Shown: positions 26,504 to 35,692, counted from the first letter of the stretch. The stretch: DNA of 45,630 nt from an uncultured Flammeovirgaceae bacterium (GCA_937884755.1 CAKZYJ010000040.1:1-45630); one strand, 5' to 3'. A program made the numbers and translations. The notes: generated by a model from the letters alone, not told the origin.

Positions 26504-27097
26504 ATGAGTAAATTCCAGATTAGCAACATATATAAAGCTGTAGTCATCGGAGGGTCAGCAGGAAGTTTCCAGGGGGTTACTAAGATTTTATCCGCACTTC
26601 CCAAAGACTTCTCATTACCGATCATTCTGTGTTTACATCGTCTCAAGCACGTGCGTAATGGCTTTGAAGAAGCTCTTTCAATAAAAAGCTCAAAGCCCGT
26701 TACTGAACCTTGCGATAAAGAAAGTATCAAAAAAGGAGGAGTGTACCTGGCACCATCCAATTATCATTTAGCGGTCGAATTAGGAAATTCATTTTCATTA
26801 TCAACCGAAGAAATGATTAATAACTCTCGCCCGGCCATTGACGTCACACTAGAAACAGCTTCTTACGTGTTTCGACATAAACTCATTGGAATTTTACTTT
26901 CTGGGGCGAACAAGGATGGAGCGTTGGGTATGAAAAAGATTAAGGATCGGGGTGGGGTAACCATTGTACAAGAGCCTAGCGAGTGTATGATAGAAACTAT
27001 GCCGACTTCGGCTATGAGTGTTACCACAATTGATTACGTGTTAGGCGTAGATCTGATTATAGAATTTTTACTTGAACTAGACCAACAATACAAATAG
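26504..27097 (+). CDS. CheB-type methylesterase domain, no receiver domain
   Basis: 197 residues consisting only of the CheB C-terminal catalytic domain. The triad is visible: S18 in GGSAGS, H45 in CLHRLKH and D138 in GANKDGALG. It removes methyl groups (or deamidates glutamines) on receptor-like proteins, opposing CheR. E. coli CheB carries an N-terminal receiver domain phosphorylated by CheA; here that domain is absent, so activity is not controlled in the usual way. Ends one base before the membrane GAF gene. Confidence 0.92.
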   Translation: MSKFQISNIYKAVVIGGSAGSFQGVTKILSALPKDFSLPIILCLHRLKHVRNGFEEALSIKSSKPVTEPCDKESIKKGGVYLAPSNYHLAVELGNSFSLSTEEMINNSRPAIDVTLETASYVFRHKLIGILLSGANKDGALGMKKIKDRGGVTIVQEPSECMIETMPTSAMSVTTIDYVLGVDLIIEFLLELDQQYK

Positions 27098-27098
27098 T

Positions 27099-27920
27099 AT
27101 GCTTATATCATCTACCACTATAAAATGGATCTCAGTTGCAGTATTCATTTTGGCTTCGCTAACGTCGGCTTTTGTTTTGTTTCAGTTACCGGAGTGGCTT
27201 TCGCAATATTCGGCAAAATTAGATTTAGCAACTATTAACGAAGTTAGCCCAATATTGCAAAGAGTATACCTTACGGTTGGATTCAATATTTTGTCCGGGT
27301 TAATTGTAGTTGCATTGTTTGTCAGCAATCGAAACCAATACGAGAAAGAAATTCGTGAATTTAAGGTTTCTGAGCAAGATACTATTACTACGGAAAAGGA
27401 AACTGGGAAGGAATATGGCGAAGAAATTTATCTGGGTGACCCCGAAGAGATCCTTTCTACCGAGGCTGAGACTAAGGAGGTATTTACCAAAGCATTATCC
27501 CAGGTTTGTAATGCGTTGGAGGCCAGCCAGGGAGCTGTTTTTCAGGTAGTAAATAATAAAGAATACAACTCCATTGATCTACTTTCATCCTACGCCTATC
27601 ATATCCCCGAGGGGGACCAAATCTCGTTCCGATTTGGTGAAGGAATAGCTGGGCAAGTAGCGAAAGAGGGAAAAATAGCTAATATAGATGCAGTACCTGA
27701 GGGGTATATACAAATCTTCTCTGGATTAGGGCAGTCTACCCCCAAGCATTTACTAGTTCTTCCTATAAAAGAAGAAAAAGCTGTAGTGGGAGTGGTAGAA
27801 ATTTCTTCTTTCAAACCATTCCAAGAAAATCAGGAGTTAGCATTGGAAAACTACTTCGGAAAATTGGCTCTAAAACTGTCAAATAATGACAATGTAAGAA
27901 TAGAAGAAGCTAAACAGTAA
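27099..27920 (+). CDS. membrane-anchored GAF-domain protein
   Basis: 273 residues. Two membrane helices (about 10-30 and 51-71) form a hairpin with the cytoplasmic C-terminal part. After an acidic linker a single GAF domain covers about 125-265 (SQGAVFQVV, FRFGEGIAGQVAKEGKIANID, LVLPIKEEKAVVGVVEISSF). It has no output domain. The GAF domain is clearly similar to the one in the large sensor phosphatase that follows, sharing the GEG[IL]xGQxA signature, so the two may see the same ligand or dimerise. Located within the CheR-Sia cluster. Confidence 0.85.
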   Translation: MLISSTTIKWISVAVFILASLTSAFVLFQLPEWLSQYSAKLDLATINEVSPILQRVYLTVGFNILSGLIVVALFVSNRNQYEKEIREFKVSEQDTITTEKETGKEYGEEIYLGDPEEILSTEAETKEVFTKALSQVCNALEASQGAVFQVVNNKEYNSIDLLSSYAYHIPEGDQISFRFGEGIAGQVAKEGKIANIDAVPEGYIQIFSGLGQSTPKHLLVLPIKEEKAVVGVVEISSFKPFQENQELALENYFGKLALKLSNNDNVRIEEAKQ

Positions 27921-28010
27921 AAAAAAGTATCTGTTGTTGCAATTTGCAGGCAGACAAATATAAACTTCTTTACGAAAAAGACCGCATAGTAAAAAATTCC
28001 TTAAAAGGGT

Positions 28011-31000
28011 ATGTTTAAAAAAATTAACATAGGGAGTAAAATTACCGCACTAGTGCTAGTGCTGGCAGCACTAGCATTAGTAACCTTTAGTACAATTGCT
28101 TACCAATTAGCCGGAAAGCTGATTGAAGATCAGTATGCGGAGAAGCTTATATCGATTAATAATTATAAGAAGCAACGTACTGAAGCATACTTAGATCTAT
28201 TAATTACCGAACTGAGCTTAGTAAGGCAGACCGTTGAAGGTGATTCACTTTTTGGAGCGTCACAAGAAATTCCGAGTGAATTTGACGCCGGTCAAGTTGA
28301 TTTATTCTCAGATATAGACAATACGGAGGCTACTGGTAGTGTTTCGACAGATATTACCGATCAATTGCAGAGAGTGTTGCAACGTCATACTGATGTTGCA
28401 AATCTATATTTGGTCTCTAACAAAGGCGATATACTATACAATAGTGATGAATTTAGCTCGACGCAGCAGGCAGGAAAGGCATTTTATGATCCAGATGGTG
28501 AAACGATTTCTCGCGCTTCTGACGGCACTTACATTAGTAGAGTATTTGAGGAAGATAAAAATCTTTATACGCTAGTTGCTTTAGCTAGCTCTGAGAAGAA
28601 AACGATAGTTATAGCAAAAGTAAGTGTTGCAGGAACGTTCGTTATTCTTCAAGATTCTACTGGTCTTGGGGAAACTGGTGAGACTTTTTTAGTTAGAGCT
28701 GAAGGAGACAAAATAACCTACATTAACGAATCTCGGGTTACTGAAAGTGAGCCACTATCGTTAGTAGCCACAATCGGAAAATCCTCTCAGCAGGCAGTGC
28801 AACGAGCGATAACCAATACTGAAGGGTACATTACAGATGAAGATTATCGAGAAGAGCAAACGCTAGCTGCCTGGAATCATATACCGGCATTAGGTTTAGG
28901 TATTGTTACTAAAATTGACCAGTCCGAAGTACGAGCAAAAGTCAATGGATTACTTCCTAAATTTCTAATTGCAGCGGTTATCACATTGGTTATTGCGTTA
29001 GTAGTTTCCATACTGTTTTCAAACGTATTAATTGATGCTTTACTTTCTCTCAAAAGAACTTTGCAACTGCTTAGTGAAGGGATATTGCCTGAGCGAGTAG
29101 AAAAGAAAGGAAGTGATGAGGTTGGTCAAATGGCCGAAACTACCGCTAAATTAGTTGGTGCACTACAACGAACTGCCTCTTTTGCCCATCAGATCGGTGA
29201 CGGTAAACTAGATGCTTCTTTTGAGCCTATCAGCGAGAAAGATACATTAGGAAATGCCCTCATCAATATGAGGGACAACATTCAGAAAGCTGAGAAGCGG
29301 GATGACGAACGGAACTGGATTGTAACGGGTGTAGCTGAAATTGGTGAAATTCTTCGCTCACATGATCAATTAGAGGCATTAGGGGATGCCGTAGTCGCCT
29401 ACGTATGCCAGAAAATCGATGCAATTCAAGGAGCTTTCTATGTAGTAGATGGCGAAAATGAAGGCGATGCGGTGATTGAAATGAAAGCCAGCTATGCTTA
29501 CAACAAGAAAAAATACCTGAACAATACTTTCAAATTTGCTGAAGGGCTGGTAGGGCAGGCAGCTGCAGAACACGATACACTTTTACGCACTGAGATTCCT
29601 TACGATTACGTAACAATCACTTCTGGTTTACTGGGAGATCAGCGCCCGGAATCGTTACTAATTGTTCCGCTCATTACCAATGAGGAAGTATACGGTGTAT
29701 TAGAGTTTGCCGCTTTTGAAAAGTTCAGTAGCAGAGACGTAAAGTTTGTAGAGGAAATCAGTTTGATTACTGCCCGAACAGTATTCAATATTAAGGTTAA
29801 CGAACGTACCCGTCGCCTGCTGGAGGAGTCTCAGCAGATGAGTATTGAATTACAGGAGCAACAGGAGATTCTACGTCAGAACGCTGAAGAGATGCAGGCT
29901 ACTCAGGAGGAGCTACAGCGTGCAAATAAGCAGTTAGAAGAGCAGATTCAAGAGGTAGAACGAACTCAGAATCGTATGACTTCTCTACTGGAGAATGCAT
30001 CAGAGGTAGTAACAATCTACGAAGAGAACCAACTCATCCGTTATATCAGCCCTTCTGTACAACGCATCTTTGGATACTCTCAAGAAGAGATGATCGGTCA
30101 AAGCGATCTCCAGTATATTCATGAAGAAGGGAAAGACGTTTTTACTGAAATGTTTAAGACACTGCTGAAAAATCCGAAAGAAGCAGTGACCGTTCAATAC
30201 GTTTATCAGACAAAAGAACGTGGTGAAGTTTGGGTTGAAACTACTGGAAACAATTTATTGAAAGATCCGGCGGTTCAAGGCATTGTGCTTAACGCCCGGG
30301 ATATTACTGAACGTAAGCGAGCTGAGCAGGAAGAGCGGATGAGAAGCAAAATGCAGGCTCTTTCTGAGAACTCCCCTGATCTGATTACGAGGGTAGATAC
30401 AGAAGGGACATTCTTCTACATTAACCCCACCATTGAAACTTATACCCATCAGGCACCATCTGAGTTTCTGAACAAACGGGTGGGTGAATCTAGCTTTGCT
30501 CCATCGGTAGTTGACGAATGGTTGAAGATTTTGGGTGAAGTAAGCAGTTCAGAGCAAACGGTAGCTAGAGAAATTGACTTTCCATCTGAAATTGGCGATC
30601 GTGTGATGCACGTGAATGCCATTCCAGAGTTTGATGAAGAAGAGCATCTGGAATCAGTGTTGGTAGTATCGCATGATATTACCGACCGCAAGCAGATCGA
30701 GCTGGAAATTCAGAATAAGAATAAAAAGATTAACGATAGTATTAACTACGCTCGTCGTATTCAGGGGGCTATTTTACCTGATAATGCTATCATTAAGCAG
30801 GTATTCCCAGAGTCGTTCATCTTTTACAAAGCGCGTGATGTAGTTAGTGGAGATTTTCCTTGGTTCCTACAGAAAGGAGAAGATACCTTTATTGCCGCAG
30901 TAGATTGTACTGGACATGGTGTACCAGGAGCATTAATCTCGCTTATTGGTTACTTCCTGCTCAATGACATTGTTCGGAGCCGGGGGGTGACTGATCCAGG

Positions 31001-31475
31001 AGAAATTCTAGATCAATTAGATGAAGGTGTTACCCAGACATTACGCCAAGATTCTTCTGAATCTCAAAGTAAGGATGGTATGGATATTTCCTTATGTAGA
31101 ATTCGAAAGAATGAGATTCAGTATGCAGGGGCTCACCGACCATTATACCACATGAATAAAGGTGAAATGTCTGAAATTAAAGGTAACAAATTCCCAATTG
31201 GAGGTGGAATTTACAAGAATCAGACAAACTTCACTACGTACACAATTAAAGCAGCGAAAGGCGATTCTATCTACTTCTGTTCAGACGGATTCCCGGACCA
31301 GTTTGGTGGCCCGAATAATCGGAAATACGGACCCAAGCGTTTGCGTGCTCTAATTCAGGAAAATCATAACAAACCAATGGATGAGATTCATCAGTCATTA
31401 GCTACATCGTGGGAAGAGTGGCGTGGAGAAGAAAAACAGACTGACGATGTATTAATGATTGGTATTAAGTTTTAA
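28011..31475 (+). CDS. multidomain membrane sensor with SpoIIE/PP2C phosphatase output (SiaA-like)
   Basis: 1154 residues. TM1 (about 12-32), a Cache-like extracytoplasmic sensor (33-315), TM2 (about 317-340), HAMP (about 340-430, possibly two units), GAF (about 435-595), a coiled coil (about 596-655), PAS (about 655-765), PAS (about 780-890) and a SpoIIE/PP2C phosphatase (about 905-1154). Metal-binding acidic residues appear in D943VVSGD948, VD965CTGHG, CSDGFPD and the final QTDDV. In Pseudomonas SiaA a HAMP-PP2C protein dephosphorylates SiaC; the siaB- and siaC-like genes follow directly. The coiled coil holds E626-E627-x-x-A630-T631, which fits the chemoreceptor methylation consensus. The domain set is far larger than SiaA. 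Confidence 0.92.
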   Translation: MFKKINIGSKITALVLVLAALALVTFSTIAYQLAGKLIEDQYAEKLISINNYKKQRTEAYLDLLITELSLVRQTVEGDSLFGASQEIPSEFDAGQVDLFSDIDNTEATGSVSTDITDQLQRVLQRHTDVANLYLVSNKGDILYNSDEFSSTQQAGKAFYDPDGETISRASDGTYISRVFEEDKNLYTLVALASSEKKTIVIAKVSVAGTFVILQDSTGLGETGETFLVRAEGDKITYINESRVTESEPLSLVATIGKSSQQAVQRAITNTEGYITDEDYREEQTLAAWNHIPALGLGIVTKIDQSEVRAKVNGLLPKFLIAAVITLVIALVVSILFSNVLIDALLSLKRTLQLLSEGILPERVEKKGSDEVGQMAETTAKLVGALQRTASFAHQIGDGKLDASFEPISEKDTLGNALINMRDNIQKAEKRDDERNWIVTGVAEIGEILRSHDQLEALGDAVVAYVCQKIDAIQGAFYVVDGENEGDAVIEMKASYAYNKKKYLNNTFKFAEGLVGQAAAEHDTLLRTEIPYDYVTITSGLLGDQRPESLLIVPLITNEEVYGVLEFAAFEKFSSRDVKFVEEISLITARTVFNIKVNERTRRLLEESQQMSIELQEQQEILRQNAEEMQATQEELQRANKQLEEQIQEVERTQNRMTSLLENASEVVTIYEENQLIRYISPSVQRIFGYSQEEMIGQSDLQYIHEEGKDVFTEMFKTLLKNPKEAVTVQYVYQTKERGEVWVETTGNNLLKDPAVQGIVLNARDITERKRAEQEERMRSKMQALSENSPDLITRVDTEGTFFYINPTIETYTHQAPSEFLNKRVGESSFAPSVVDEWLKILGEVSSSEQTVAREIDFPSEIGDRVMHVNAIPEFDEEEHLESVLVVSHDITDRKQIELEIQNKNKKINDSINYARRIQGAILPDNAIIKQVFPESFIFYKARDVVSGDFPWFLQKGEDTFIAAVDCTGHGVPGALISLIGYFLLNDIVRSRGVTDPGEILDQLDEGVTQTLRQDSSESQSKDGMDISLCRIRKNEIQYAGAHRPLYHMNKGEMSEIKGNKFPIGGGIYKNQTNFTTYTIKAAKGDSIYFCSDGFPDQFGGPNNRKYGPKRLRALIQENHNKPMDEIHQSLATSWEEWRGEEKQTDDVLMIGIKF

Positions 31476-31515
31476 TTTGTAATTGATCGACTAATAATCT
31501 AAACTCAGACAGATC

Positions 31516-32058
31516 ATGAAGTATGTGTATGACTTACACAAATCAATGCGTAACGAAAATTTGATCCTTGTTTACGAAGGAGAATTTACGCAAGAAATCA
31601 CCAAATCTGTGCTAGCTATGGCAGAGCGAAACATGGACTCAATGGGCGAAGAGTCCACTGTTAAGCGTAAAGTGTTTAACGTAATGGTTGAGTGTTTGCA
31701 AAATATTGTAAAGCACGGAGAAGGGTACAAAGTTGAGAATGAATACGACTACAATGCGGTATTCATGATTGGAAAGAAAGGTGATGAGTACATCATTGCT
31801 TCGGGTAACCCGCTTGAAAACAATGATATCGCCGGACTCAGAGAGCGACTGGATAAAGTGAATAGCCTTGATAAAGACGGGCTGAAGCAACTCTACAAAG
31901 AGATTATCAAGAATACCACTATTTCTGATAAAGGTGGAGCTGGGCTAGGTTTTGTTGATATGGCCCGAAAATCAGGTAGTAAGCTTGAGTACGATTTTGT
32001 TGAAATGGAAGGTGGTAAGTCTTTCTTTTCATTAAAGACGACAATCGGACGAAACTAA
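31516..32058 (+). CDS. siaB: SiaB-family protein kinase (GHKL-type fold)
   Basis: 180 residues. A helix with E59-C-L-Q-N63-I-V-K-H is the N-box of histidine-kinase-like ATPases, and DKGGAGLGFVDMA (138-150) is the glycine lid. The layout matches the SiaB family of Pseudomonas aeruginosa, a serine/threonine kinase that phosphorylates SiaC. It sits 40 bases after the SiaA-like phosphatase and 34 before the siaC-like gene, the order siaA-siaB-siaC known from Pseudomonas. By sequence alone it could also be an anti-sigma-type kinase, but the neighbour decides in favour of SiaB. Confidence 0.9.
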   Translation: MKYVYDLHKSMRNENLILVYEGEFTQEITKSVLAMAERNMDSMGEESTVKRKVFNVMVECLQNIVKHGEGYKVENEYDYNAVFMIGKKGDEYIIASGNPLENNDIAGLRERLDKVNSLDKDGLKQLYKEIIKNTTISDKGGAGLGFVDMARKSGSKLEYDFVEMEGGKSFFSLKTTIGRN

Positions 32059-32092
32059 ATCAAAAACAAAAAACTCTAAATACTTAAACGTA

Positions 32093-32455
32093 ATGGAAAT
32101 TATACACTTAGAAGGTACTGAAGATACTCCTAAGATCATCTTGGACAAAAGTAATGGCATATTTGAAATCTCTGGCCGTTCTCTACCTGAAGATTCTGCT
32201 GAATTTTATCAGCCGGTGCTAGATTGGTTAGAAGCGTATGCCAAAGATCCTAATACTACTAGTGAGTTTGTATTCAAGTTAGAGTACTTTAATACTGCTT
32301 CTTCTAAGCTAATTCTTGATGTCTTGTCAAAGATTGAAGAAGTTGACAATGCAAAAGTTCATTGGTACTTCCATGAGGATGATGAAGATATGGAAGAAGC
32401 TGGTGAAGAATTTTCTGAATTGGTAGAAGTATCATTCGAGTTTAGCACCTACTAG
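32093..32455 (+). CDS. siaC: SiaC-family phosphoprotein (DUF1987)
   Basis: 120 residues. The family core is EYFNTASSKLILDVLSKIE (64-82) and Thr68 falls exactly at the position of the SiaC phospho-threonine (T68). Unphosphorylated SiaC in Pseudomonas binds and activates the diguanylate cyclase SiaD; SiaB phosphorylates it and SiaA dephosphorylates it. No cyclase gene is in the window, so the partner here is probably different. The acidic stretch EDDEDMEEAGEEF lies near the C terminus. Confidence 0.93.
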   Translation: MEIIHLEGTEDTPKIILDKSNGIFEISGRSLPEDSAEFYQPVLDWLEAYAKDPNTTSEFVFKLEYFNTASSKLILDVLSKIEEVDNAKVHWYFHEDDEDMEEAGEEFSELVEVSFEFSTY

Positions 32456-32474
32456 TTCCAGTCTCTTTATTTTA

Positions 32475-32530
32475 ATAGCACCAATATAAAATACTTAGGT
32501 GCTATCATCACCGCTACGTTCTTAGGTAGC
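32475..32530 (+). other. two tandem hairpins between siaC and the TerB-like frame
   Basis: ATAGCACC (32475-32482) pairs perfectly with GGTGCTAT (32498-32505); GCTAC (32513-32517) pairs with GTAGC (32526-32530). Neither is followed by a T-run. They lie in the 141-base spacer, the widest within siaA-siaB-siaC-transporter, and may mark an mRNA processing or attenuation point between the switch genes and the transporter. Confidence 0.45.
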
Positions 32531-32596
32531 CTGGCCTCATATTGTCCAAAGAATCAGAAGTATAAACGTTGAATTTGCGCAACGGATCGTAGGATC

Positions 32597-33001
32597 ATGA
32601 GTGAAGAAATTCTAAAAGCATTAACCCAATTATTTGCTATCATCAGTAAGCAAGATGGTATAGTTACTGAGCAAGAACGTGATTTTGCTATCAGCTTCTT
32701 TATGAAGGAGTTAGATCGTGATTCTGTTAGCGAATACATCGAGTTGTATGATGAGTATGCTGGGTGGGGAAAGCAGCAAGAAGAACTCACCGATGGGGGG
32801 GAAGTAAAGACTAAAAAGCGTAAATCAACTTCTGTCAGAGATTCGGTAAAAACTTTAGCTATCTGCCGAAAGATTAATAAAACTCTTACACAAAAGCAGA
32901 AGGTTGTAGTACTCGTAAAAATTCTTGAGCTAGATGCCTCCGATGGTAACTTTACCGATAAGCGGTCAAACGTTAACGATACCGATGCTGAAGTTTTTTA
33001 A
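32597..33001 (+). CDS. TerB-like domain protein, possibly the 5' part of the following ABC gene
   Basis: 134 residues. The N-terminal part (LTQLFAIISKQDGIVTEQERDF) and the later TLTQKQKVVVLVKILELDASDG block follow the TerB/DjlA-like helical pattern, an all-helix metal- or protein-binding fold. The frame ends at TAA 32999-33001 inside a T6A4 tract just after DAEVF. The same frame stays open after the stop (NSAEENKLIESYVLSS) and runs straight into the transporter at 33041, and the two flanks read like one continuous helix pair. It may therefore be part of a TerB-FHA-ABC fusion broken by a nonsense codon or by sequencing error. Confidence 0.7.
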   Translation: MSEEILKALTQLFAIISKQDGIVTEQERDFAISFFMKELDRDSVSEYIELYDEYAGWGKQQEELTDGGEVKTKKRKSTSVRDSVKTLAICRKINKTLTQKQKVVVLVKILELDASDGNFTDKRSNVNDTDAEVF

Positions 33002-33040
33002 AATTCCGCTGAAGAGAATAAACTCATTGAAAGCTATGTT

Positions 33041-35692
33041 TTGAGTAGCGAGGATGCGAAAACAGATTCGGAAAGTGATTTAACAGTAAGTAATAAACCT
33101 AGCGGGGTCGGAAAACAAAGACATTTGGAGGTAGACATTCAGGGAGAGGTTGTCTTTTTAAAGGTTAGTAGCGTCGATCTGTACTTTGTAAAATATTTGG
33201 GGAGTAGTGATGTAGTGCTGAATGGCTTTATTATGGAGCCTAATCACTCTTATCTATTTTCAAATGGAAGTACCATAAAAACTCCAGTAGGAGACGCGCT
33301 CTACTACAGTGATCTGATTCGTCACTTTTTGTCAGATGAAACTGTTCAAAAAATTTCTTTTAATGTAAATCAAGTCAGCTATCAATTTCCTAATGGCGGA
33401 ATTGGGCTAAGAAATATCAATATTTCCGAGGGGCCGGGAAAACTAATTGGTATTATGGGAGCCAGTGGTGCTGGTAAAACTACTTTGCTGAATGTTCTTG
33501 CCGGAATAGAAGCTCCTTCGGAAGGTGAAGTACTCATCAATGGTTTCAATATTCATCTTCAGAAGGAACATATTCAAGGTGTTATCGGCTACGTAGCCCA
33601 GGATGATCTTCTTATCGAAGAGCTTACCGTTTATGAGAATCTATTTTATAATGCTAAGCTTTGCTTCGCTGATAAAAGCGATGAGGAGATAGACAAGCGA
33701 GTTATCGATACGCTGGAAAGCTTAGGACTTGAGCATAGAAAAGATTTAAAAGTCGGTAGTGTACTTGACAAAACGATTAGCGGTGGGCAACGAAAACGCC
33801 TGAATATCGCCTTAGAACTGATTCGTGAGCCAGCAGTGATGTTTGTAGACGAGCCTACTTCTGGGCTTTCTTCTCGAGATTCCGAAAATGTTATTGACTT
33901 ATTAAAAGAACTTTCACTGAGAGGGAAGTTGATTTTTGTAGTTATCCATCAACCATCGTCAGATATTTATAAGATGTTTGATAAGATGTTTATCATGGAT
34001 ACCGGGGGGTACCCTATCTTTTACGGAAATCCGGTGGCTGCTGTCACTTATTTTAAGCAGGCTTCTAATCAGGTGGATGCTCAGCGAGGGCAATGCTCCG
34101 AGTGTGGTAACGTTAATCCGGAGCAAGTATTTAATATCATTGAAGCTAAAGTAGTAGATGAATACGGGCAGTTTACGAACAAGCGTAAGGTAAATCCTCA
34201 GCAGTGGAGTGAAATGTATCAGGAAAATTTTAACCTTACGCGTATTCCTGATGAACGAGAGACACCACCCAAGTCATTGTCCATTCCTACTAAACTTAAG
34301 CAAACAGTTATCTTCACAATCAGAGATACACTGTCTAAAATTAGTAACCGACAATATTTACTGATAAATTTCCTGGAAGCCCCGGTATTAGCTTTGTTTT
34401 TATCATTTATCATCAGATATACCGAAGCTGGAAATTCGGAATATATTTTCAGGTTTAATGAAAATATACCTGCGTACCTGCTAATTAGCATCATTGTATC
34501 CCTGTTTATGGGGCTCACCGTCAGTGCCGAGGAAATTATCAGAGATAGGAAAATTCTGAAACGCGAGTCTTTTCTCAACCTAAGTTGGAGTAGCTACTTA
34601 TCATCTAAGTTGACGATCCTCTTCGTGATGTCAGCTATTCAAACGTTGAGCTTTGTATTAATTGGGAATTTGATTCTCGAGATAAAAGAGATGACTTTGA
34701 GTTTCTGGCTGGTACTTTTTTCAGTATCTTGTTTTGCCAATGTACTGGGTTTAAATATCTCAGCGTCATTCAACTCTGCTGTAACAGTTTATATTATCAT
34801 TCCACTGCTTTTGATCCCTCAAATGATTCTCAGTGGTCTATTGTTTAATTTTGACAAACTTAACAGCCTAATAAGCTCAAAGGGAGAAGTTCCAATAGTA
34901 GCCGACCTTATGACCTCTCGGTGGGCATACGAAGCATTAGCAGTTCAACAGTTTAAAAGTAATTCTTACCAACGCCCATTCTTTGAGTTAGAAAAGCAAG
35001 AACGGCAGGCTGATTTTAAAGCAGCCTATCTCATTCCGGAATTAGAATCTAAACTTCAGAGTGTATCTAATAGTATTCATGCGCCAAGTGATACTATTCT
35101 CCAAACATTAAATAAGGATCTGTCTATTCTCCGAAAAGAGCTAGCCAAAGAGTCCTTTCGGGAAGGAATAGAAAGTTTGAATCTGGATTCAGTACTTAGC
35201 CAAGAGAATGTAAGCCCTGAAGTTATTAAGCAACTACGTAGTTATCTAAAAAGTCTCAACAAGCATTACATGCAGATTTTCAATGATGCTGTGAGCAAAA
35301 GAGAAAAACTGGTTTATTATTTGGAAAATCAATCAGGCCTTAATTACACTCTAAACGAATATAAGAATAGGTATCACAACGAAAGCCTTTCTGACTTGGT
35401 GAGAAACGTTAATACCGCGGATCGTATTGCGGAATACCAAGGAAGGTTGCTGCAACAGGTTGATCCAATATTCAACGAACCGGCCTTAGAAGAAGCAAGA
35501 TTATTCAACTATCGTACTCACTTCTTCGCTCCAAAAAAGCAATTTGGCGGAATTCTGATTGATACTTTCTACTTCAATATTGCCATCATTTGGTTAATGA
35601 CATCACTGCTTTATGTAAGCCTATACTTTGAACTATTCAGAAAGCTATTATTCACAATCAGCCAGATCAAGATTCCACTGAATAGTAATTAG
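33041..35692 (+). CDS. ABCG-type ABC transporter with FHA-like N-terminal domain
   Basis: 883 residues from TTG 33041; the frame is open from 33002 and the first in-frame ATG comes about 65 codons later, so no good independent start exists. Residues about 30-100 resemble an FHA fold (VVLNGFIMEPNHSYLFSNGS). The ATPase follows: Walker A GASGAGKT (140-147), signature SGGQRKR (247-253), Walker B MFVDE (267-271) and H-loop H303. Next are an ABC-2 membrane domain with about five helices, a long helical extramembrane insert (about 620-830) and a last helix. A pair of cysteines, CSECG, lies after the ATPase. The fold fits a half-transporter of the ABCG/White type; cargo is unknown. Confidence 0.88.
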   Translation: MSSEDAKTDSESDLTVSNKPSGVGKQRHLEVDIQGEVVFLKVSSVDLYFVKYLGSSDVVLNGFIMEPNHSYLFSNGSTIKTPVGDALYYSDLIRHFLSDETVQKISFNVNQVSYQFPNGGIGLRNINISEGPGKLIGIMGASGAGKTTLLNVLAGIEAPSEGEVLINGFNIHLQKEHIQGVIGYVAQDDLLIEELTVYENLFYNAKLCFADKSDEEIDKRVIDTLESLGLEHRKDLKVGSVLDKTISGGQRKRLNIALELIREPAVMFVDEPTSGLSSRDSENVIDLLKELSLRGKLIFVVIHQPSSDIYKMFDKMFIMDTGGYPIFYGNPVAAVTYFKQASNQVDAQRGQCSECGNVNPEQVFNIIEAKVVDEYGQFTNKRKVNPQQWSEMYQENFNLTRIPDERETPPKSLSIPTKLKQTVIFTIRDTLSKISNRQYLLINFLEAPVLALFLSFIIRYTEAGNSEYIFRFNENIPAYLLISIIVSLFMGLTVSAEEIIRDRKILKRESFLNLSWSSYLSSKLTILFVMSAIQTLSFVLIGNLILEIKEMTLSFWLVLFSVSCFANVLGLNISASFNSAVTVYIIIPLLLIPQMILSGLLFNFDKLNSLISSKGEVPIVADLMTSRWAYEALAVQQFKSNSYQRPFFELEKQERQADFKAAYLIPELESKLQSVSNSIHAPSDTILQTLNKDLSILRKELAKESFREGIESLNLDSVLSQENVSPEVIKQLRSYLKSLNKHYMQIFNDAVSKREKLVYYLENQSGLNYTLNEYKNRYHNESLSDLVRNVNTADRIAEYQGRLLQQVDPIFNEPALEEARLFNYRTHFFAPKKQFGGILIDTFYFNIAIIWLMTSLLYVSLYFELFRKLLFTISQIKIPLNSN

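Noticed and set aside
32994-33000. TTTTTTA resembling a -1 frameshift slippery heptamer
   Set aside because: It is out of phase for standard -1 slippage, both shifted frames hit a stop soon after, and the downstream transporter is in the original frame. Readthrough or sequence error explains it better.
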